Part shown: positions 8,788-18,129 of the stretch, piece after piece | Position numbering within the stretch: the stretch's first letter is position 1 | How the letters are laid out: each line of letters begins with the position of its first letter | Source: UBA9926 sp018645765 | GTDB taxonomy: Bacteria; Pseudomonadota; Gammaproteobacteria; Pseudomonadales; Azotimanducaceae | Direction: 5' to 3' | Assembly: GCA_949372755.1 (NCBI GenBank) | Contig: CASIBO010000006.1 | Coordinates: 124,001-188,000, forward strand | DNA: 64,000 nt | Program-made: the position numbers and the translations under genes | The notes under the pieces: generated by a model | What the model was told of the DNA's origin: nothing | Database searches by the model: none | The model's input: the letters and a program-made list of their open reading frames with translations, nothing else

Positions 8788-10197
8788 TTAAAAAATCTTG
8801 CCGGGATTGAGAATCCCTCTGGGATCCATGGCCGCCTTGATTGTGCGCATCAATTGGATCTCAGCTTCGTCGCGCACAAAGTGCAGGTAAGGTTTCTTTT
8901 CAAGGCCGACGCCGTGTTCTGCCGAAACTGAGCCTTGGATCGCCTTAAGGGGCTCGTAAACCGCCGCCTCAACACCTTCGCGATGCCCTCGGCTGTCGCC
9001 GCCCACGGCGATCGCAAAGTGCAGGTTGCCGTCACCCACGTGTCCCAATACAAAGTTTTTAGGCGCGTCAAAACGCGCCGCGAGGCCAGCATTCACCGCG
9101 TCCACATAACGCGCCATCTCCGACAGTCTGAGGCTCACATCGAACAAAAAGACCGGCGCAAATTGAAAGGTCTGAGCAACGTCATCCCGAAGCCCCCAGA
9201 GCTGATCGGTCTGTTGGCTCGACTGCGACACCACCGCGTCCACAATGAGTTCGGCCTCAAGGGCCTGCTCAAGAATGGCTTCGAGTTGTTCTTGGGCAGC
9301 ACCCATCGCTTCAATCAAGACATAGTAGGCGGCATCGTCTTGAAGGGGGCGTTGGTTTGGCGCTGGAGGTTGGGTTACCAGTTGGTAAAAGTTCTGCCAC
9401 ATCACTTCAAAAGCCGAGAGGTTGCCTGCAAGGCCGCGGTCGAGCTGCTTTAAGAACGCAACCAGGGCGTCAAAGGAATTGATCGCGACCAACGCGGTGG
9501 GCGCGGTAGTGACTTCCTCTCGGCAGCGCAGCACGGCGCGCGTAATGATGCCGAGGGTGCCTTCGGTCCCCAAGAACCATTGCTTTAAATCGTAGCCGGC
9601 ATTGTTCTTGATCATTCGGTTCATGCTGCTGATGACGGTGCCATCTGCCATGACGGCTTCGAGCCCCAGCACCATGTCACGGGCCATCCCATAACGAATG
9701 ACGCGATTGCCGCCAGCATTGGTCGACAGGTTGCCGCCAAGGGTGCAGGAGCCGCGACTGCCTAAATCAAGCGGGAACATCAAACCCTCACTGGCTGCGG
9801 CCTCCTGAACGCTTTGGAGCATGACGCCAGCTTGAACGACCATCGTGCGCTCGCTGGCTGAGATTTCTTCGATCGCGTTAAGGCGCTCCGTTGAAAGCAC
9901 GATATCCAGAGGTTGAGTGAGCGCGCCCTCAACAAGGCCGGTCAAGCCCCCATGCGGCACGACGCTTTGATGATGTTCATGGCAGATCCGGAGTGCGCAG
10001 CTGACTTCCTCAGTCGTTTTGGGGCGAACCAGGACTTGCGCTTGAATTTGGTCAGACCGCCAAATCCCTGCGCTGCGCTCGGTGACGGCGCCGCCGAGTA
10101 TCACAGTGCCCTTTGGGAGTGCAGCCACCAGGGCTTGCACAACCGGGCGTCGCGCTTGGTTTAGTGCTTTGTCCGCTGACGCTGTTGAGGGTGTCAT
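8788..10197 (-). CDS. FAD-linked 2-hydroxyacid dehydrogenase (GlcD/D-lactate dehydrogenase-like)
   Basis: A 469-residue flavoprotein of the FAD_binding_4 / FAD-oxidase C family, which oxidises D-2-hydroxyacids (glycolate, D-lactate, D-2-hydroxyglutarate) and passes electrons to quinone or ETF. The PP-loop motif HGGLTGLVEGA and the LGGNLSTNAGG stretch of the FAD domain are present. HVGDGNLH and EHGVGLEKK of the catalytic C-terminal domain are present as well. I start it at the ATG at 10197, four bases after the stop of the thiolase gene, which implies translational coupling; the longer frame (to 10269) would run far into the thiolase. No iron-sulfur GlcF partner is present. Family is clear; the exact hydroxyacid is not. 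Confidence 0.88.
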   Translation of the reverse strand: MTPSTASADKALNQARRPVVQALVAALPKGTVILGGAVTERSAGIWRSDQIQAQVLVRPKTTEEVSCALRICHEHHQSVVPHGGLTGLVEGALTQPLDIVLSTERLNAIEEISASERTMVVQAGVMLQSVQEAAASEGLMFPLDLGSRGSCTLGGNLSTNAGGNRVIRYGMARDMVLGLEAVMADGTVISSMNRMIKNNAGYDLKQWFLGTEGTLGIITRAVLRCREEVTTAPTALVAINSFDALVAFLKQLDRGLAGNLSAFEVMWQNFYQLVTQPPAPNQRPLQDDAAYYVLIEAMGAAQEQLEAILEQALEAELIVDAVVSQSSQQTDQLWGLRDDVAQTFQFAPVFLFDVSLRLSEMARYVDAVNAGLAARFDAPKNFVLGHVGDGNLHFAIAVGGDSRGHREGVEAAVYEPLKAIQGSVSAEHGVGLEKKPYLHFVRDEAEIQLMRTIKAAMDPRGILNPGKIF

Positions 10198-10201
10198 AGG
10201 G

Positions 10202-11398
10202 TCAAGCCGCTCGCTCAAAAATTGCAGCAATGCCCTGGCCGCCGCCAATGCACATCGTCTCAAGGGCATAACGTCCTTGACGCCGGTGCAATTCGCTTAG
10301 CATGTCCGCTAGGATTCGACCGCCCGTTGCACCGATGGGGTGACCCAGTGAAATGCCCGAGCCATTGACGTTCAATCGGTCATCATCGTGCCAATCCCAG
10401 CCTTTGAGCACCGCCAAGACCTGACAAGCAAACGCTTCGTTCAGTTCGACCAAATCCATATCATCAAAACCCAGGCCCGTCCGCTTGAATAGTTTCTCAA
10501 CAGCCGGCACCGGGCCAATGCCCATGGTCGCCGGATGACAGCCGGCCGCGGCCCAACCGACCAAGTAGGCGCTTGGGGTGAGGCCGAGGGCTTCCAATTG
10601 ATCCTCAGCAACGACCAGACACGCCGCGGCAGCATCATTTTGTTGGGAAGCATTGCCCGCGGTGACGACGCCGCCATTAATGGGTTTGAGCTGGCTCAAG
10701 GATTCAAGCGTTGTGTTGGGGCGGACACCTTCGTCGGTTGCAAAGTTTAAGGACGCGCCCTTGCCTTGGGGCACAGTAATATCCACCAGATGGTCTTTAA
10801 ATTTCTCAGCTGCCCAAGCCGCAGCGGCGCGTTGTTGCGAGCGCAAGGCATAGGCGTCGGCCTCGGCACGGGAGATTTGATACTCGGTTGCCAGATTTTC
10901 GGCGGTTTCGATCATGCCTGAAATCGCCCCAAACCGAGCCTCGGGTTGTGATCGCACGCGCCCGCGCTCCAAGCGGTCGTGGAGGGTCACGCCGCCACCT
11001 TTTTGGCCTTGTCGCATGGCGGTGGTGTAGAACTCGACATTGCTCATACTTTCAGCGCCGCCAGCGATCACCACATCCGCCACGCCGGTTTGGACCATCA
11101 TCGCCGCATTGGCAATGGCCTGAACACCGCTCCCACAACGCCGGTCGACCTGGGTGCCCGAGACAGACAGGGGGAGGTCCGCGGCAAGGGCGGCCCAACG
11201 CCCAATGCAGGGCGCCTCACCCGAAGGATAACCCTGGGCAAAAACCACTTCATCGACGCGCTCGGGGTCTAGGCCGGTCCGGGTCATAAGGTCGCGAATA
11301 ACAAGCGCCCCCAATTCCTCTGCGCCAAGAGCACTTAAGGCACCGAGATAGCGACCAACGCCGGTTCGGATGGGGGAAACAATGGCTGCGCGTCGCAT
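10202..11398 (-). CDS. Acetyl-CoA acetyltransferase (thiolase)
   Basis: A 398-residue type II thiolase that cleaves or condenses 3-ketoacyl-CoA. Catalytic residues are all visible: nucleophilic Cys88 in RRCGSG, NEAF near residue 318, His353 in GHPIGATGG and Cys383 in CIGGGQG. The length is normal. It is the first gene of a pair with the FAD dehydrogenase (4-base gap), lying downstream of the gamma-glutamyltransferase on the same strand. No acyl-CoA dehydrogenase or FadB-like partner is close, so a specialised degradative or synthetic role cannot be decided. Confidence 0.93.
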   Translation of the reverse strand: MRRAAIVSPIRTGVGRYLGALSALGAEELGALVIRDLMTRTGLDPERVDEVVFAQGYPSGEAPCIGRWAALAADLPLSVSGTQVDRRCGSGVQAIANAAMMVQTGVADVVIAGGAESMSNVEFYTTAMRQGQKGGGVTLHDRLERGRVRSQPEARFGAISGMIETAENLATEYQISRAEADAYALRSQQRAAAAWAAEKFKDHLVDITVPQGKGASLNFATDEGVRPNTTLESLSQLKPINGGVVTAGNASQQNDAAAACLVVAEDQLEALGLTPSAYLVGWAAAGCHPATMGIGPVPAVEKLFKRTGLGFDDMDLVELNEAFACQVLAVLKGWDWHDDDRLNVNGSGISLGHPIGATGGRILADMLSELHRRQGRYALETMCIGGGQGIAAIFERAA

Positions 11399-11429
11399 AG
11401 GGATTCCTTAGTTTGGTTTGTTTTAAATC

Positions 11430-13208
11430 TTATGGGGCTGCAAGCATTCGAACCACACCTTCTCGCCGCGGATCAGCCGCGCCGATTAGGCCGGCCGGCG
11501 TGACCTCGATGACGTGCAATCCTGAGTTTTCACCTTCGCGGCGCTTAACCGGATATCCGAAGGCTTCTAACGTGCTGGCAACCTCGGGGCCCAGCAGGCG
11601 CCCGATTTCAACCCGAACCGTTTCGCCGCGGGCAATGATGTTGGGATAGTCAACGGCTTCTTGCGGCGTTAACCCCCAATCCAGAATGCCGAGTAGGCTT
11701 TTGGCTACATAGGCCGGAATCGAATTGCCGCCGGGTGAGCCGGTAACCAGTCGGAGTTCGCCATCGGCCTCAAAGACCATGGTCGGTGACATCGAGGATC
11801 TGGGCCGTCGGTTCGGCGCAACTGCATTGGCGAGGCGTCGACCATCAGCGGGGACTTCTTTGGCGAAGTCCGTCATTTCATTGTTCAAAAGGAATCCCTT
11901 AGCCCAGCGTTGAGTCCCAAAAGGGCCCTCGACCGTTGCGGTCATCGCAACCGCATTGCCTTCAAAGTCGATAATGGATAAGTGCGTTGTGCCGGCCATT
12001 TCATCCGTCGTGTCGGGTGCCCACTGGATGCCCGCAATGCTTGCGTCAAAGGCGGTCAGGTCGCCGTGTGTCGGTTTCTCAGAGGGCTCAAATCGATCAA
12101 GTGCCCGAGCGTTAAGGTATCCAGGGCTCAGCAGCGTATCGAGCGGGATATTGATTTCATCAGGATCGCCGAAAAAGTGATCACGATCGGCATAGGCCAA
12201 ACGCTGGGCATCCACAAAGCTTTGAAGGCGGGTTTCAAGGCTGGCATTGTCTGGATTGAGCCGATCGTAGAGCCCCATGACCATAATTTGCGCCGCGCCC
12301 GAGGAGGGCGGCGCGGTGGTGCAGATGTTGAAGGCGCGATAGAGACCGCAGATGACGGGTCGTTCTTTGACTTGGTAGTTTTTCAGATCGTCTAGTGTCA
12401 GGCTGCCCGGGTTCGGCGTTCGCGCTGCACCGGCAACAATGGCCTCGGCAATGTCGCCGGTGTAAAAGGCGTCAGGTCCGCCTTCTGCAATGGCGGTAAG
12501 CGTTGCGGCGTATTCCGGGTTCTTCAGGCGTGCGCCCGCTTTGAGGGCCACGCCGTTAGGGTAAAAGTATTCCGCTGAACCGACGTTCACAGCAAGACGG
12601 CTTCTCTTTGCCATCATCGGTAGATAGTTCGCAAACCGAGGCGAGACGATAAAGCCATCGCTCGCGAGGTTAAGAGCCGGTTGAAAGAGCGTCGCCCATG
12701 GTAGACGTCCCGCGCGTTGGTGTGCGGCGTAATAAAGCGCAACCGTGCCGGGGGTGCCGACCGCTTTACCGCTTTGCCAAGCCTCGAGATAACCCATGGC
12801 GCCGTCCTCGGTCATAAAGAGATCGGGCGTCGCGCTTGCGGGGGCACTCTCTCGCCCGTCTAAGAACGTGGTCTGATCCTCGGCGCGATCAAAATGGAGT
12901 AAAAAAGCGCCGCCGCCCAGGCCTGAACTCTGGGGTTCAACCAAGCCCAATACCAAATGAGTTGCTATCGCGGCGTCCACCGCGTTGCCGCCAATTTGCA
13001 GCATTTTAATGCCAGCATCGACAGCGAGCGGGTTCGCGGCGCTCACCATCGCGCCATGGGGCCAAGGGGCTATCGGCGCCTCAAGGCTTGCTTGCGGGTT
13101 GACGGATTCCGAGGGCACGCTGCAGCCGCTGATCCAAAGCATCAGGACAAGCGTCGCGAGCGTCGTGATCTGCTGCGACGGCGTTGGCAAAAAATGGTCC
13201 TGGCTCAC
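11430..13208 (-). CDS. ggt: Gamma-glutamyltransferase, lipoprotein-type
   Basis: Cleaves gamma-glutamyl bonds of glutathione and related compounds, or transfers the glutamyl group, in the periplasm. The N-terminus carries a lipoprotein signal with lipobox ISGC, so it is probably anchored by a lipidated Cys. The large subunit has GGNAVDAAIA and SSGLGGGAF motifs. The maturation/catalytic Thr is the first residue of TTHLS (roughly residue 407), followed by the small subunit with the GSPGGNSIP glycine loop. Start is ambiguous: GTG at 13208 gives a normal-length lipoprotein signal, while an upstream in-frame GTG at 13268 would add 20 residues. It is divergent from the reductase gene at 13359, with a short shared upstream region. 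Confidence 0.92.
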   Translation of the reverse strand: MSQDHFLPTPSQQITTLATLVLMLWISGCSVPSESVNPQASLEAPIAPWPHGAMVSAANPLAVDAGIKMLQIGGNAVDAAIATHLVLGLVEPQSSGLGGGAFLLHFDRAEDQTTFLDGRESAPASATPDLFMTEDGAMGYLEAWQSGKAVGTPGTVALYYAAHQRAGRLPWATLFQPALNLASDGFIVSPRFANYLPMMAKRSRLAVNVGSAEYFYPNGVALKAGARLKNPEYAATLTAIAEGGPDAFYTGDIAEAIVAGAARTPNPGSLTLDDLKNYQVKERPVICGLYRAFNICTTAPPSSGAAQIMVMGLYDRLNPDNASLETRLQSFVDAQRLAYADRDHFFGDPDEINIPLDTLLSPGYLNARALDRFEPSEKPTHGDLTAFDASIAGIQWAPDTTDEMAGTTHLSIIDFEGNAVAMTATVEGPFGTQRWAKGFLLNNEMTDFAKEVPADGRRLANAVAPNRRPRSSMSPTMVFEADGELRLVTGSPGGNSIPAYVAKSLLGILDWGLTPQEAVDYPNIIARGETVRVEIGRLLGPEVASTLEAFGYPVKRREGENSGLHVIEVTPAGLIGAADPRREGVVRMLAAP

Positions 13209-13358
13209 GGGCGTTCCGGCGACTATGAAGAGAGATCGATCATACCTGAGAACCAAAGGTTGGGTCACCCGTTGGGTTTCCAGCTGGGTGATTCAGGTGT
13301 CATGCTGTGGTTGTCGTGATAGCCTCCTTACAGGAATTTGAAAGGGAGCGTCAGAACG

Positions 13359-14354
13359 ATGAATGAGCAAATTTTAATTAAGGCCTTGCCAAGCGGGAAA
13401 CTATCGGCGGATCACTATGAGCGAGCGGCAAGCCCCATGCCTGAGATTCAGGCGGGGGAGGTGCTGGTTAAAACCAATGCGTTCGCGATTACCGCTGGCA
13501 CCCGGGCCGGACTTCAAGGTAGTGCCAGTTATGCTGGGGCGCCGACGACGGGTATCGTCATGGGCGGCACCGGTGTTGGCACCATTGTGGCCACGAACTC
13601 AGACGCGGTGCAGGTGGGTGATCAGGTCCTGACCAGCACGGGCTGGCAACAATACTCGGTCCAGAAGCCTGGGAACCTCGAGCTGATACCCGCCGGGCAC
13701 GACCCATTGCATTATCTCGGGCCAATGGGAGTCAATGGTCTGACAGCCTACTTTGGCTTGCTCTCGGTGGGTGAAGCCCGATCAGAACAAACGGTTATGG
13801 TGTCGGCTGCGGCAGGCTCGGTTGGGCATTTGGTCGGGCAGATGGCGAAGATTCAAGGTTGCTCGGTGGTGGGCGTGGCCGGGAGCGATCAGAAAAACGA
13901 TACCTTGGTTTCGAAGCTTGGGTTTGATGCCGCGGTGAATTACAAGAACGGGGATTATCGAGCCGCGCTTAAAGATGCAACGCCAGATGGTGTTGATGTT
14001 TACTTTGATAATACCGGCGGGTTCATTTTAGGCTCAGCACTCTTTCGCATGAATGTTGGAGGCCGGATTGCCTGTTGTGGGGTGGTGTCTCAGTACGATA
14101 CAAGCTCGCCAGAGCCCGGCCCCAAGGGGATCCCAGGTTTGTTGGTTAACAAACGCATCACGATGCGTGGTTTCTTGGTGTTTGATTTCGCGGATCAATA
14201 TGCCGAGGCGCGGAGCGATATTCACGGCTGGCTGCAGTCGGGCGCTTTGATTAGCCTAACCGATGAAGTTTCGGGTCTGGCAGCGGCGCCGGATGCCTTT
14301 GTCGATCTGCTGGCAGGCGGCAACATCGGAACCCGCGTGGTGGTGCTGGACTAG
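13359..14354 (+). CDS. NAD(P)H-dependent zinc-less MDR reductase (quinone/2-alkenal reductase-like)
   Basis: A 331-residue medium-chain dehydrogenase/reductase lacking the zinc-ligand Cys/His set, as in quinone oxidoreductases and 2-alkenal/prostaglandin reductases. The nucleotide-binding motif AAAGSVGHLVGQ lies around residues 150-160. The GVDVYFDNTGG segment is typical of the curcumin/alkenal reductase branch. I chose ATG 13359, preceded by AGGGAG about ten bases upstream, over an in-frame TTG at 13338. It probably reduces activated C=C bonds using NADPH. It converges on the SDR at 14482 with a large hairpin between them. Confidence 0.85.
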   Translation: MNEQILIKALPSGKLSADHYERAASPMPEIQAGEVLVKTNAFAITAGTRAGLQGSASYAGAPTTGIVMGGTGVGTIVATNSDAVQVGDQVLTSTGWQQYSVQKPGNLELIPAGHDPLHYLGPMGVNGLTAYFGLLSVGEARSEQTVMVSAAAGSVGHLVGQMAKIQGCSVVGVAGSDQKNDTLVSKLGFDAAVNYKNGDYRAALKDATPDGVDVYFDNTGGFILGSALFRMNVGGRIACCGVVSQYDTSSPEPGPKGIPGLLVNKRITMRGFLVFDFADQYAEARSDIHGWLQSGALISLTDEVSGLAAAPDAFVDLLAGGNIGTRVVVLD

Positions 14355-14392
14355 CCAATGGCAGTCAGAGGGTGATCGGCTCAGCGCGCCCG

Positions 14393-14423
14393 GTTTAAGG
14401 CCGAGTCAAACTCAGCCTTAAAC
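14393..14423. terminator. Hairpin between convergent genes, possible bidirectional terminator
   Basis: GTTTAAGGC pairs perfectly with GCCTTAAAC, and inside it GAGT pairs with ACTC, giving a near-continuous 14-bp stem with one C-A mismatch and a 3-base loop. It lies 38 bases after one stop codon and 58 after the other. No good T-tract follows on either strand, so termination is inferred from position and stem strength. Confidence 0.5.
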
Positions 14424-14481
14424 GATTGCCTTACAGGCAGGATGTAAACCAGAGCCCAGCTGCGCGGCCCTGCGCTTGACA

Positions 14482-15252
14482 CTATTTCGGCTTTGCGCCG
14501 CCCCCGACCCGGAGGATTTCTCCGCTGACCCAGCTGGCAGCGTCTGAGGCTAAATAAACACAGGCTGAGCCAATATCCTGGGGTGTGCCGAGTCGGCCGA
14601 GGGGAATGTTCCATTCTTCTAAGAGTTCGTCCAACTGATCTTCAGATTTTTTGAGCGCTTTGAGCATCACTTCGGTCGGGATGGCGCCCGGCATCACGCC
14701 ATTCACGCGAATATGCGGCGCGAGTTCTGCCGACAGGGTCCAGGTGAGGGAGTTCACGCCCGCTTTGGCTGCGCCATAGTGGCCGCTGCCAGGGACAGGC
14801 CCTGTGCCTGCACCGGAGGAGATGTTAATGATGCTGCCCTGATCGATATGTCGTGCTGCGGTCATGCAGCCGTCATAGACCGAGGTCAGGTTAACGGCGA
14901 TAGTGCGATGCCACTCGTCTCTCGGCAGCGTTGTCATGGGCTGGCGCATGGTCGACCCACCTGCGTTATTCACCCAAATTGTGAGTTTGCCGAAAGCCGC
15001 CTTGGTTGCGACGGCCAGAGCCTCGAGCGCATCGGGGTCGGTCACGTCTGTTGTGACGGCGATCGCCTCGCCCCCAGCTGCAATAATGCGTTCAGCCACC
15101 GCTTCAATTTCATTTGTTCTGCGCGCCGCGAGGGCGACCTTTGCACCGGCTCGAGCAAAGTCCATCGCTATGCCTTCTCCAATGCCTCGGCCTGCGCCCG
15201 TGATCACAGCAACGTGGTTTTTGAGCGAAAACCGCTCTAATACATCTTGCAT
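14482..15252 (-). CDS. SDR family oxidoreductase
   Basis: A 256-residue short-chain dehydrogenase/reductase. The cofactor motif TGAGRGIG is near residue 19, NNAG near residue 94, and the catalytic Ser (SSGAG) and YGAAK motifs near residues 145-163. ARR after the second strand suggests preference for NADP(H). It is divergent from the kinase-like gene at 15313 with only 60 bases between starts, so the two may share control. Substrate unknown. Related annotated proteins are often 3-oxoacyl-ACP reductase-like or steroid/alcohol dehydrogenases. Confidence 0.9.
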   Translation of the reverse strand: MQDVLERFSLKNHVAVITGAGRGIGEGIAMDFARAGAKVALAARRTNEIEAVAERIIAAGGEAIAVTTDVTDPDALEALAVATKAAFGKLTIWVNNAGGSTMRQPMTTLPRDEWHRTIAVNLTSVYDGCMTAARHIDQGSIINISSGAGTGPVPGSGHYGAAKAGVNSLTWTLSAELAPHIRVNGVMPGAIPTEVMLKALKKSEDQLDELLEEWNIPLGRLGTPQDIGSACVYLASDAASWVSGEILRVGGGAKPK

Positions 15253-15312
15253 TTCGAACTCTCTTGGGTTGGGTTACTATTCTAGTATTAAACCATATTT
15301 TAAGGGGAAGAC

Positions 15313-16398
15313 ATGGCCATTTCACTGCAGCATGCGGGTGAGTTTACCGTTGAGTTGGCGAACCAGCTTCTGGCCGAGACGCTGGGCGACGCCATCACCG
15401 CCGTGCAAGTGACGCCGCTGGGCGAAGGCGTTGGTCTGATGTCCTCGATTGGGCGCGCGGCCTTGACCCTGGCCTCGGGTAAAAAGACGTCGGTTGTGTT
15501 GAAGGTGATCGCTCAGACCGAGAATGTCAGTATTTCTAAGCAGCTTAATTTTTATGCCAACGAGATTGATTTCTATCGGCACCTATCGCCTCTATGTCCG
15601 ATTCGAAGCCCAAAGTGTTTTTTTGCAGACATTGATCCCGAGACTCAGGATTTTCTGCTGATCTTAGAGGACCTTGGCGCCGCGGCGGCGGGTGATCAGC
15701 TTAAAGGCTGTGATGAGGCTTTGATGTTGCAGGGCTTTGAAAAAGCGGCCCAACTACACGGCCGGTTTTGGGGCAAGACGGATCAATATCCTTGGTTGCG
15801 CTATCAAAATGTGCCCGAGGTGAATCAATTTCGCCAAGACGTGGTGTTTCGTCCCGGTGTCGCGCCCACCCTGGCCATCTTTCCGGAATATTTTACCGGC
15901 GATCTCGCCGAAGTGGTGACTCAGATCGGCGAACATTTCGTGCCAATCTTTGAGCGCGCGATGGCAGGCACTCAAACCGTCATTCATGGCGACTACCGTA
16001 TCGATAACATGTTGTTGCCGGTGGTCGATGGCGAGATTGAGATTGTGGCCGTGGATTGGCAGAACACAACGGGGGGGCGTGGTCCTCATGATATCGCGTA
16101 TTTTAGCTCTCAAAGTTGTGGCCCTGAAATGCGGGGCGCGACGGAAATGGCGGCCCTGCGGCGCTACCATGAAATTTTAACGGATGAAGGGGTCAAGGAT
16201 TACAGTTTTGATCAATGCCTCGAGGATTTCCGAGTCAACCTGATGATTACGATGATTACGCCCATCGCAATTATTGGCACAATGGATCCGGGTAATGAAC
16301 GCGGGGTTGAACTTGGCCGAGTGATTCTAGAGCGAGGGCTCAGTTCATTGGCTGCGATGGAGTGCGGGAGCCTGTTGAAAGAACTGAAACTGGGCTAA
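15313..16398 (+). CDS. Aminoglycoside-phosphotransferase-like (APH/EcKL) kinase
   Basis: A 361-residue protein with the APH kinase fold. The catalytic loop reads VIHGDYRIDNMLL (about residue 220) and the metal-binding segment reads AVDWQNTTGGRGPHDIAYF (about residue 245), equivalent to the Brenner and DFG motifs. The HGDYR..N form resembles the ecdysteroid-kinase-like/CHK branch more than antibiotic kinases. Such genes are common beside acyl-CoA and SDR genes in hydrocarbon- or sterol-using bacteria, where the substrate is unknown. The start ATG follows AAGGGGAAG. I do not predict antibiotic resistance from it. Confidence 0.82.
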   Translation: MAISLQHAGEFTVELANQLLAETLGDAITAVQVTPLGEGVGLMSSIGRAALTLASGKKTSVVLKVIAQTENVSISKQLNFYANEIDFYRHLSPLCPIRSPKCFFADIDPETQDFLLILEDLGAAAAGDQLKGCDEALMLQGFEKAAQLHGRFWGKTDQYPWLRYQNVPEVNQFRQDVVFRPGVAPTLAIFPEYFTGDLAEVVTQIGEHFVPIFERAMAGTQTVIHGDYRIDNMLLPVVDGEIEIVAVDWQNTTGGRGPHDIAYFSSQSCGPEMRGATEMAALRRYHEILTDEGVKDYSFDQCLEDFRVNLMITMITPIAIIGTMDPGNERGVELGRVILERGLSSLAAMECGSLLKELKLG

Positions 16399-16701
16399 CG
16401 CCCGGGCCTCGCGTTGAGCAATCTCAGTGGCTCGTGCGCCCGATCCGGCAGCAGGGCGCGGCGATCGATCTCGATGACTTTGGGGCAATATGACCCTGCT
16501 CGCGTAACATGGATGCTGATGAGACAGGCGCTTGCCAGTTAAGACTATAAAAATAAAAAGGATGTCTGCACCCGAACAAGCAATGCGGTTTACCGACAGC
16601 CAGAAACCGAAGCGCGTCGGTGGAGAAGCGCGTCGGTAGAATAGCGTTCGCAATAAGATGCCCTAAAAGTAAAAATTTTGTCCATAGGAAGGAGTGGTTC
16701 C
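16399..16701. other. Intergenic region; ribosome-binding site at its right end
   Basis: About 300 bases with no supported gene. Only the strong Shine-Dalgarno AGGAAGGAG (16686-16694), seven bases before the GTG start at 16702, can be identified. Confidence 0.5.
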
Positions 16702-17952
16702 GTGAGTCGATCGAGAAACAGTGTCTTTGGCCTGGTCATACTATTGAGTCTTGCTGGCTGTGCAGACCAAGAGGCGCCGGCGGTTGCGCAGCAGGCCGCG
16801 CCGATCGTCGAAGTTGATTTTGAAACGCAATTACAACTACAACTTTTACAAGCCCAACCCGGGGACATTATCGAAATTCCAGCAGGAACCTACGCGTTGT
16901 ATCGCGGCTTGTCGTTGTCGGTCGATGGGGTAACCATTCGAGGCGCTGGAATGGACAAAACGATTCTGAGCTTCAAGGAGCAAGTATCAGGAGCTGAGGG
17001 CCTTTTGGTGACGGCCAATGATTTTACGATTGAGGATTTGGCGATCGAAGACGCCAAGGGCGATGCACTCAAAATCAATGAGTCAAAAAACGTCATCATT
17101 CGTCGCGTTCGCACTGAGTGGACGAATGGGCCAGACACCGCCAATGGGGCCTACGGCATTTATCCCGTGCAGACCGAGAATACATTGATTGACGAGGTTG
17201 TGGCGATCGGCGCGTCGGACGCGGGGATCTATGTGGGACAGTCCAAAAATGTCGTCGTTCGAAACAGTCGAGCCGAGTTCAACGTTGCGGGGATTGAAAT
17301 CGAGAACACGTTAGATGCCGATGTCTTCGACAATGTTGCGATCAATAATACGGGGGGTATTTTGGTTTTTAATATGCCGAACCTTTCTCAGGAAGGCGCG
17401 CGTACTCGGATCTTCCGGAACCTCGTCCACAACAACAATACTGGCAATTTCGCGGTCCCGGGCGGGGCGGTCGCTGGCGTGCCCGCGGGCTCGGGTATTG
17501 TGATCAACTCTAACGATGAAGTAGAGATTTTCGAAAATGATCTGGCAAACAATGATACCGCGCACATCATTATCTCCTCGGTGTTCTCAACCAATTACGC
17601 GAGCCGAGAGACGGCCTCTGCCTTTGATCCGTATCCTGAAACCCTCTATATCCATGATAATCGCTACGAAGGCGGTGGCACCTCGCCCGATACCCTCGAG
17701 CTTAAAGCCTTAAAACTCGCGATGTTCGGATTAACCGGGGCGTTTCCAAACGTCATTTGGGATGGCTTCCTCAATCCAGAAAAAGCCGTTGATGGCAAAT
17801 TGCCGCCTGCTCTCAATTTTTGCATTGCGGGTGAGCCCGGCACGCAGCTGCTGAATGTGGATGGCCCTGCGGGGTACGCCAATCCAGAGCTTGAGCAAAG
17901 CCAATATCAATGTCGGCACGAGCCCTTGCCGCCCGTACAATTATCCATCTGA
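16702..17952 (+). CDS. Parallel beta-helix lipoprotein (TIGR03805-type)
   Basis: A 416-residue exported protein predicted to fold as a right-handed parallel beta-helix. The GTG start at 16702 has an excellent Shine-Dalgarno; an upstream TTG at 16678 does not. The signal peptide ends in lipobox LAGC, so it is likely a lipoprotein. Repeated short strands with Asn/Asp and Val/Ile periodicity (DGVTIRGAG, NVIIRRVRT, NVVVRNSRAEFN, DADVFDNVAINN, DEVEIFENDLANN) form stacked turns as in pectate-lyase-like and carbohydrate-modifying proteins. From memory of TIGRFAMs, members occur next to TIGR03806 proteins, exactly as here. The function of the pair is not known to me; surface or periplasmic polysaccharide binding is possible. 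Confidence 0.85.
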   Translation: MSRSRNSVFGLVILLSLAGCADQEAPAVAQQAAPIVEVDFETQLQLQLLQAQPGDIIEIPAGTYALYRGLSLSVDGVTIRGAGMDKTILSFKEQVSGAEGLLVTANDFTIEDLAIEDAKGDALKINESKNVIIRRVRTEWTNGPDTANGAYGIYPVQTENTLIDEVVAIGASDAGIYVGQSKNVVVRNSRAEFNVAGIEIENTLDADVFDNVAINNTGGILVFNMPNLSQEGARTRIFRNLVHNNNTGNFAVPGGAVAGVPAGSGIVINSNDEVEIFENDLANNDTAHIIISSVFSTNYASRETASAFDPYPETLYIHDNRYEGGGTSPDTLELKALKLAMFGLTGAFPNVIWDGFLNPEKAVDGKLPPALNFCIAGEPGTQLLNVDGPAGYANPELEQSQYQCRHEPLPPVQLSI

Positions 17953-18129
17953 TTCTGAGGCGGGATGAATTTGATGAGGCAGTTCAAGCACACAAGTTAT
18001 CGATGGCGGTCGTGGATTCAGCTGTCTGAGCGCGGCCCGCATGTGTTGTACCGCATGATGAGATCCATTGCTGAGCTGCCAAATCGTACGTCGAAGGCTG
18101 CTGCCCGCGCCTATGGCTCCAACCAATTG

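Noticed and set aside
15313..16398. Aminoglycoside resistance kinase
   Set aside because: The motifs fit the broad APH fold, but the HGDYR..N version and the gene context match the EcKL-type family, so resistance is not supported.
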